Below, one piece after another: positions 58,747 through 64,000 of a stretch of 64,000 nucleotides of DNA. How positions within the stretch are numbered: the stretch's first letter is position 1; each line of letters opens with the position of its first letter. Both the position numbers and the translations under genes were made by a program. The notes under the pieces are model-generated. The model did not search any database. It was given only the letters and a program-made list of their open reading frames with translations, and was not told the DNA's origin. Origin of the DNA: Agrobacterium fabrum str. C58 (GTDB taxonomy: Bacteria; Pseudomonadota; Alphaproteobacteria; Rhizobiales; Rhizobiaceae); assembly GCF_000092025.1 (NCBI RefSeq), contig NC_003065.3:1-64000 (forward strand). Reading direction: 5' to 3'.

Positions 58747-61257
58747 TCATTTGAACTCAGTTAAATAGATCGTCTTGATGCCGTCCGGCGTTAGGCCAGT
58801 ACGGCGCAGTTCAGCCTCACAGCGCTCTTGAAGAACGTCCCTGTCTCCGGGTTGCCCAATTAGATAGACATAGAGATTCCGGACCGCTCCGACGAGCTTT
58901 GTCACTTCCTCCAATTTAAGGGCGTACGTTCCCTGGGTGCTTGCTTTCCGATCGGCGATGGGCTCCGGAAGCGCCGAAACCCGCAAAGACTGCCTTCCGG
59001 GATAGCATCGCCTGAACCATTGCTCGGCTTCTAGGAGTTGAGCATGGTCGTTCTTGTAGAGCGGGTTGTCCTTCTCCTTGTCGCTTTTGGCTTCTATGAC
59101 GAAATCGAACAAACCGCTCGTTCGCCACAATACATCAGGCCCTGTTTTGTGCACTGCTTCCGGCCGCTCGGCGTCAAAACCAAGATATGCTCCAAGGTTC
59201 TTTAACGCCTCCTCATATTGGAATGGGGAGGCGTCGGGCACTAGAGCCGAGACCGCTTCGTTATAAGCAGGAATGAGCGATCCACGACGTTGATATTCGA
59301 GGATTCGGCTAACAATCGCCATGGATTGTGGACCTGCCATTGGTCGCGGAATATAGGCGGGTCGGATGCGAGGTGGGATATGGTTGTTGTTGGTTGCGAA
59401 AGCTGACGTCTGAAGTCGCTGACCCTTGTGATCGTCATTCATATGGAAAGCGATGCGAGCTGCCAACGAGGAAAGCCATGCCCTTCTCTGACCATCCTGG
59501 ACTAGGTCTGGTGAGGAAATCAGGTGTTCGAGTTCTTGAATGGCGCTTTCATACTGTCCCACTCTTTCCAGCCGGAAAGCCCTGCGCTCAGCACCGGCGA
59601 CCTTCAGCGACAGTTCGTCGATCCCCGGGGGCCGGGTGGCGGCTGCCAACTCTGACGCATGGTAGGCAACCCAATCCGGATCCCTGTTCAAACACTTGAG
59701 CATCGTTTCGCCAATTTCCTGATAGCTGGCGACAGCCTCACTCACTTCCTGTCCCACGTTGAGTTGTACGCGGCTGCTCGCGGTCAGATGCTCAAGGTTC
59801 TTCTTGCGTCCGATCCATGCAACCAAGTCGCTTCCCGTCAGGACGACCACGCAGAAATCGCCGCCACCCCTGGAGCCGCGCCCTAGGCCCTGCTCGATCC
59901 GCTGGGCCAACAACGAGTTGACCGCGGAATCTGCAAGGACATTCGTCCGAAACATATCGTAGTCGGTCGTACCCTGTGGCAGGCCATCCATAATCAGCAG
60001 GCGGCAAGACTGACCAGCCAAATCAATGCCGTCGTACCGGTTAGCAAGAACGATCGGACCCTTGAACGATCCGGCCTGCATATCTTTTATGCGGTGGCTA
60101 ACCGCTTCACTTGTCTCTGGATATTCCGCAGTATCCAACCATCCTTTCGCAACGGTCCCGGACGGCGCCAAAATCGCGACGCCGGCGTAACCGGCAATCC
60201 ATTTCGCGATCTGTTTAACCATCGGTGTGATAGCGACATTGCCGAGCGGCATCAGCTCGGGCACCAAGATCATGCGCTCGCCTACACCCGCGAGCGATGA
60301 AGACTGAATCGGTCTGCCAACTGCAGCAGGGGAGGCACCGAATGTGCGAACAATCTCGCTGTCGTCCGAAATCGTAGCAGACATGTAGATCCGGCGTTTA
60401 GCGTCATCGAACGTCGGAAGAAGATCAACCGGCGGAAAGGTGGGGGTGATCGTCACCGATTTGCGGCTGAAGAGGCAGTGGCACATGGCCAGATTGTCAC
60501 GTAGGAGAGGCCATATGTAGGGATCGACGCCCTCGACATGCTGTGAAAGAAATTCCCGAACTTCGGGGACCTTGGACAGCCAAGCCCAGCTGGGGACCTC
60601 GATCACGCCGAAGTCCTTCCCCCTCGTGATGTCAGCAAAGGCGCCGCCTCGTCCGACCTCGTCGAACGCGCCCCTGAAACGATCCGCCATCTCCTGATAG
60701 ACCTCGAGGTGGTCTTTCGATGTGATCGTCAGGCTGAATGCTTTACGAACAGAGGAAAGCGCGACGTGCGCGTCGTCTAAGATGATGCCTCCGACTTTCA
60801 CTGCCGGTTTGGCGGAACCTCGAACACCAAATTTGCTGCGACCACTGAAAAGGCTCTCGTAGGCCCCCACGAGAACGGCGTTACCATCAAGAAACTCGGA
60901 GGCTAAAGGCTGCCCCCTCGTGTAGGGCACCGCGCGGATTCCATATTCAGTCGCTTTGGCAATAACCTGTTCGACGAGCTGGGTAGTTGGTGCGAGATAA
61001 AGAACGGGTTCACCGAGTTCATTCATGGTTGATTGTGCCATGAGAAGCGCAACCAGGGTCTTTCCTCCCCCCGTATGCAGTTTTACAACGACATCCTTGT
61101 CGTTTCTCCGGGATGGATACCAAGCATCGAGAGCTTCGGCTTGGCTAACATAAAGGTCATTGATCCCGACGGCTTTCGGCAGGGAATGAAAGATATCTCG
61201 TGGGGCGACGGGCTTCGGCTTTGCCTTGTCCTCGCGAAGCTTTTTGAAATCGACCAC
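58747..61257 (-). CDS. DEAD-like helicase fused to a PD-(D/E)XK nuclease
   Basis: 836 residues from a GTG (61257). Superfamily 2 motor: Walker A KLHTGGGKTLVALLM at 59-73, motif Ia APTTQLV, motif II as DDAH (161-164, ILDDAHVAL), motif III YMSATIS near 290, and the arginine-finger region LGRGSRGGGDF near 470. In the C-terminal part GPDVLW (Asp708) and FDFVIEAKSD (Glu722-Ala-Lys724) form the D-X13-EXK signature of restriction-like nucleases. Helicase-nuclease proteins of this kind are frequent in anti-phage systems. A metallopeptidase gene lies upstream on the same strand (202-nt gap). Confidence 0.82.
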   Translation of the reverse strand: MVDFKKLREDKAKPKPVAPRDIFHSLPKAVGINDLYVSQAEALDAWYPSRRNDKDVVVKLHTGGGKTLVALLMAQSTMNELGEPVLYLAPTTQLVEQVIAKATEYGIRAVPYTRGQPLASEFLDGNAVLVGAYESLFSGRSKFGVRGSAKPAVKVGGIILDDAHVALSSVRKAFSLTITSKDHLEVYQEMADRFRGAFDEVGRGGAFADITRGKDFGVIEVPSWAWLSKVPEVREFLSQHVEGVDPYIWPLLRDNLAMCHCLFSRKSVTITPTFPPVDLLPTFDDAKRRIYMSATISDDSEIVRTFGASPAAVGRPIQSSSLAGVGERMILVPELMPLGNVAITPMVKQIAKWIAGYAGVAILAPSGTVAKGWLDTAEYPETSEAVSHRIKDMQAGSFKGPIVLANRYDGIDLAGQSCRLLIMDGLPQGTTDYDMFRTNVLADSAVNSLLAQRIEQGLGRGSRGGGDFCVVVLTGSDLVAWIGRKKNLEHLTASSRVQLNVGQEVSEAVASYQEIGETMLKCLNRDPDWVAYHASELAAATRPPGIDELSLKVAGAERRAFRLERVGQYESAIQELEHLISSPDLVQDGQRRAWLSSLAARIAFHMNDDHKGQRLQTSAFATNNNHIPPRIRPAYIPRPMAGPQSMAIVSRILEYQRRGSLIPAYNEAVSALVPDASPFQYEEALKNLGAYLGFDAERPEAVHKTGPDVLWRTSGLFDFVIEAKSDKEKDNPLYKNDHAQLLEAEQWFRRCYPGRQSLRVSALPEPIADRKASTQGTYALKLEEVTKLVGAVRNLYVYLIGQPGDRDVLQERCEAELRRTGLTPDGIKTIYLTEFK

Positions 61258-61459
61258 CTCTTGCCCCCCATTTTACCGACAGTTCTGCTTTAACAGATGT
61301 ATGCCCAAGAGAGAGGCATTGAAAATACCTACTACTTAGAAAGACGTGTTGCAGGTTATTTTTTCGGCGGGCGTTACTGACGCCTAACGATATGGCAGGA
61401 GCAGGATGACAAACCATGTTTTCTGCATCCACTAATTCACAGACGTCCAAGGTTGAAAG

Positions 61460-62647
61460 TCAGAAATCAATTCTGTCCTCTCGCATTTCACCACCAAGGC
61501 CAAATAAATACATGGAGCCATAAAATGACAACAGATCGCTCCGCGGCGCACCGTCGATTCGTTGTGTTAGCGCCTCGGCCACCACGCCGACGTGCTTTAC
61601 GAGTGCGTCCAGATGTTGCTTTGTTGGTTGGTTCCTATCTCCAAGCGCTGCCTTCAGCGCATACAGCCGTTCAAGCGGCGCTGGATGGGTCTCGGATACC
61701 GAAAACCGAGGTATGTCGAGAAATCGGGAGCCCAAAAGTTCAATTAAGTGGAGGAAGAGAAATATGTGATAGGCGCCGTTGGAAAGGCGGAGTTTTGCAT
61801 CTTTATCCGACCCGATGGCTGTAATCGCGTGGAGGTCAGCACTGAATTCTAGATCGTGGTTATAGGTTTTTAGATCCTCCAGATTTTCGGTCGAAGATGC
61901 TTCTTCCATATGACCTAGAAGCAAATGACTAAACTCATGCCCGAATGTGAATTCGAGCATGTCGTCTACATCGCGCTTGATAGCAGCGTCCACACTCGCT
62001 GGAAGTTTAGCTCGCGGATCGATGTCAAAGTCCTGGGCTTCTGACCCTATCATCGTCCGCAGGGCGATTAAGGCTGCATCAATCCGGTCGCCCATCGGAA
62101 ATTCATAGTGTGCGCCATGAAAACATACAGTCATGAAATAGAGGAAGTAGCGCAACGCTTCGGAGACGATGATCACCTCGCCTACCAGGGACTTTAAGCA
62201 AGCGGCGTTCACTTCCAGGGTTGGGACGTAGCCATAGGGGATTGAGCGAGCGGATTTTCGTAAGGCCTTCGGCAGTCGCTCAAGATAGCGTCTCGGAGCC
62301 AAATTGACGGTTTCGTAGTAGGATGTCAGAGTCCAAGGGCGACCGTTCTGCTGAAATGCACGCTTCCGGTGGGCAAGCACCCTCGTAACTCGAGGAGAAT
62401 CGGCAACGGAGTTAGCCCGAATTCGCAGCAAGTAGTCATGCGCGCTTCTCAACGACCTCAGCCGGAGAATCTCATTCTTAGAGCAGAAGGGCGCATAAAC
62501 CAGTTCTTCATTGCTGAGATCTGGATCGAGTGGTTCGATCCCTGTGACGTAGAACTCGCCACGTTCATCGCCGATGAAGAAACCATTCGCGGCGCGGCGC
62601 GCCCCGGGAAATTCCTTCAGCCATTTCTGTATTTCGTGCTCTTCCAT
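61460..62647 (-). CDS. M48-like zinc metallopeptidase of unknown role
   Basis: 395 residues. HEFSH at 237-241, HDLEFSADLHA with Glu267 as third zinc ligand, and HPAPLERLYA at 321-330, all in the spacing of M48-type gluzincins. Two hydrophobic segments (VSEALRYFLYFMTVCF near 161-176 and HIFLFLHLIELLG near 294-306) may be membrane-associated. The N-terminal 150 residues are unfamiliar. Same strand as, and upstream of, the helicase-nuclease. Confidence 0.72.
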   Translation of the reverse strand: MEEHEIQKWLKEFPGARRAANGFFIGDERGEFYVTGIEPLDPDLSNEELVYAPFCSKNEILRLRSLRSAHDYLLRIRANSVADSPRVTRVLAHRKRAFQQNGRPWTLTSYYETVNLAPRRYLERLPKALRKSARSIPYGYVPTLEVNAACLKSLVGEVIIVSEALRYFLYFMTVCFHGAHYEFPMGDRIDAALIALRTMIGSEAQDFDIDPRAKLPASVDAAIKRDVDDMLEFTFGHEFSHLLLGHMEEASSTENLEDLKTYNHDLEFSADLHAITAIGSDKDAKLRLSNGAYHIFLFLHLIELLGSRFLDIPRFSVSETHPAPLERLYALKAALGDRNQPTKQHLDALVKHVGVVAEALTQRIDGAPRSDLLSFYGSMYLFGLGGEMREDRIDF

Positions 62648-62880
62648 TGCGAAACGACAACCCTCGTGCCAAGTAGAAAAATACGCAAACTAAAAAGTCC
62701 GATAGTAATACGCGAATAAGCCTAACTGCCCGTCTGTAAATCAGGTCGATAAAAAGAGGGTAAGTTCGCCATCAAATCTCTAAGGGCCTCAGTGCTGGCC
62801 GCTCCCGAATCTGAGGGCAACAATCTGGACAAATCGGACAATCCGCATTATCTTGGCTGTAGTCAAGAAGGAAGACGAAG

Positions 62881-63597
62881 ATGGTTGCTGTCACCCGTAA
62901 ATCGCAGATGCGCGCAAAGCTAGAAGTCAATCCGGCTGCGGTAGCCGATGTTCTCAAGGTTTTGGCCCGACACAATCCAGGCCTTTCAAAGCCGGCGCTT
63001 GCAGCGACTGGCAAGGTCATGGCCGTGGTCTCTGCGGTGGCAGCGCGCCTTTCTGTCGAGCAACAGCATCGGATTGCCGACGATGAAACGGAACTCGCCC
63101 ATATTGTGGAAGCCGCCGTCGCCGAACTGGCTGCGAAGCCAGGTCATGTACTCGCGGAGGTATCGGTCGAAAAGCCTGTGGAGGTCAGCCGAGGTGCTGG
63201 TCTGGGGCAATCGGTAGACATGGAGGAAGGGCGCCGCAGGCTCGACGAATTTGCGACGCCAACCCGCATCGAAGACTGGGCCGGTCCGGTCGCTGGTCCG
63301 GGCGATATCGAGAAGAAGTTCGGCACGAAGCGATCGACCTTGCACGACTGGCACAAGCGCGGAGCTGTCGTCGGTCTGCTCAAGGGCGAGCGAAAGCATG
63401 TCTTTCCCCTGGCTCAGTTTGTCGATGGCCGGCCGGTCGAGGGCATGCCTCAGGTCACCAAAATCATCCGCAATCCGCGTGTGGCGTGGCAATGGCTGAT
63501 CCAGCCGAAGCCGAGCATTGGCGGAACGCCGCTCGACAATCTCAAAATGGGCAATCTAGACGAAGTTCTGGATGCGGCCGAGCGCGATTTTGGTTGA
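62881..63597 (+). CDS. Antitoxin of the Xre/MbcA/ParS type
   Basis: 238 residues, longer than usual for the family (~150). The C-terminal half has a helix-turn-helix-like EKKFGTKRSTLHDWHKRGAV and the toxin-binding region with NPRVAWQWLIQPKPSIGG and PLDNLKMGNLDEVLDA. A RES toxin gene starts 8 nt downstream. Likely represses its own operon and neutralises the toxin. Confidence 0.8.
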   Translation: MVAVTRKSQMRAKLEVNPAAVADVLKVLARHNPGLSKPALAATGKVMAVVSAVAARLSVEQQHRIADDETELAHIVEAAVAELAAKPGHVLAEVSVEKPVEVSRGAGLGQSVDMEEGRRRLDEFATPTRIEDWAGPVAGPGDIEKKFGTKRSTLHDWHKRGAVVGLLKGERKHVFPLAQFVDGRPVEGMPQVTKIIRNPRVAWQWLIQPKPSIGGTPLDNLKMGNLDEVLDAAERDFG

Positions 63598-63605
63598 GCT
63601 GAATC

Positions 63606-64000
63606 GTGAAACTTGATCCCCAAACGGTTCGGGAGCTCGCGCTTGCCTTTCTCCCGCAATCTTATGTCCGCATTATACCTGTAGCCCACATGTCGACCCC
63701 GCTTGGCATGGGTTTCGGCCAATCGCGATTCTCGAGCCCCAACCAGATGTTCCGACTGCTTTATGCCGCATATGATCTCGCGACCGCGATTGCGGAGACG
63801 ATTGTGCGCGACCGCTTCGAGGGGACCCAGGAGCGAGTGCTGGATGAGAGCGAAATCGAGGACTGGTCGGTCACTGAGGTGACGGCCACGGATGCTCTCA
63901 TTCTTCTCGACCTGCGCACGACCGGCCTCCTGAGGTTGGGCGTCAGCACGGACGCAGCCCGGGGCAAGGAACATCAGGAAGGGCAGAGACTGAGCGAGTC
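63606..64000 (+). CDS. RES-domain toxin (cut by window end)
   Basis: GTG at 63606 and an open frame to the last base; 131 codons are visible. SYVRIIPVAH (Arg22) with SRFSSPNQMFRLLYAAYDL and AIAETIVRDRF (Glu64) are the first two of the R-E-S residues. RES toxins act on NAD+ in known cases. The 3' end, with the serine, lies outside. Confidence 0.82.
   Translation, partial: MKLDPQTVRELALAFLPQSYVRIIPVAHMSTPLGMGFGQSRFSSPNQMFRLLYAAYDLATAIAETIVRDRFEGTQERVLDESEIEDWSVTEVTATDALILLDLRTTGLLRLGVSTDAARGKEHQEGQRLSE

Overview
The window is part of a nopaline-type Ti plasmid from an Agrobacterium (tumefaciens/fabrum group), very like pTiC58 or pTiT37. It opens exactly on a T-DNA left border and carries the matching right border near 24.8 kb. 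The nos promoter, nos terminator and right-border flank are ones I recognise from nopaline plasmids. The T-DNA is AT-rich with plant-type TATA boxes and single-gene transcripts. Everything after the right border is GC-rich with bacterial operons and Shine-Dalgarno sites.

Region 1 (1-24836) is the T-DNA. From left to right it holds: a frameshifted agrocinopine-synthase paralogue (gene a), plast gene b, a multi-membrane-span protein (c), plast genes c', d and e, an ipt fragment embedded antisense in a phosphatase/SDR remnant (f), agrocinopine synthase acs, gene 5, iaaH, iaaM, ipt, 6a, 6b, a decayed third ipt copy, and nos. iaaM+iaaH make auxin, ipt makes cytokinin, the plast genes (b, c', d, e, 5, 6a, 6b and the N-terminus of IaaM) modulate growth, and nos and acs make the opines nopaline and agrocinopine. 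The strongest unexpected signal is that neither acs nor gene a has an in-frame ATG. Both gain one if a 61/66-nt GT...AG intron at the same codon is spliced out in the plant.

Region 2 (24.98-41.2 kb) is the noc region for nopaline uptake and breakdown. A leftward operon noxB-noxC-noxA-arcA-odh-ocd turns nopaline into arginine, then ornithine, then proline. A rightward hyuA-hyuB pair follows, which may open the lactam of pyronopaline. nocP-T-Q-M is the ABC importer and nocR its LysR-type activator; an extra LysR gene lies downstream of nocM. A 59-bp element is repeated upstream of noxB and between nocP and nocR and is the likely NocR operator.

Region 3 (41.2-51.9 kb) is the traI-trb conjugation operon: a quorum-sensing autoinducer synthase followed by trbB,C,D,E,J,K,L,F,G,H,I, and a small coupled ORF. 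Region 4 (51.9-56.2 kb) is the repABC replication/partition operon. It has two tra-box-like palindromes upstream, two parS sites inside the small repD frame, and a counter-transcribed RNA between repB and repC.

Region 5 (56.2-64 kb) looks accessory. It has a serine recombinase, a DUF1612-type DNA-binding protein, an M48-like metallopeptidase upstream of a DEAD-like helicase fused to a PD-(D/E)XK nuclease (a candidate defence module), and a Xre/MbcA-type antitoxin with a RES-domain toxin cut by the window end.
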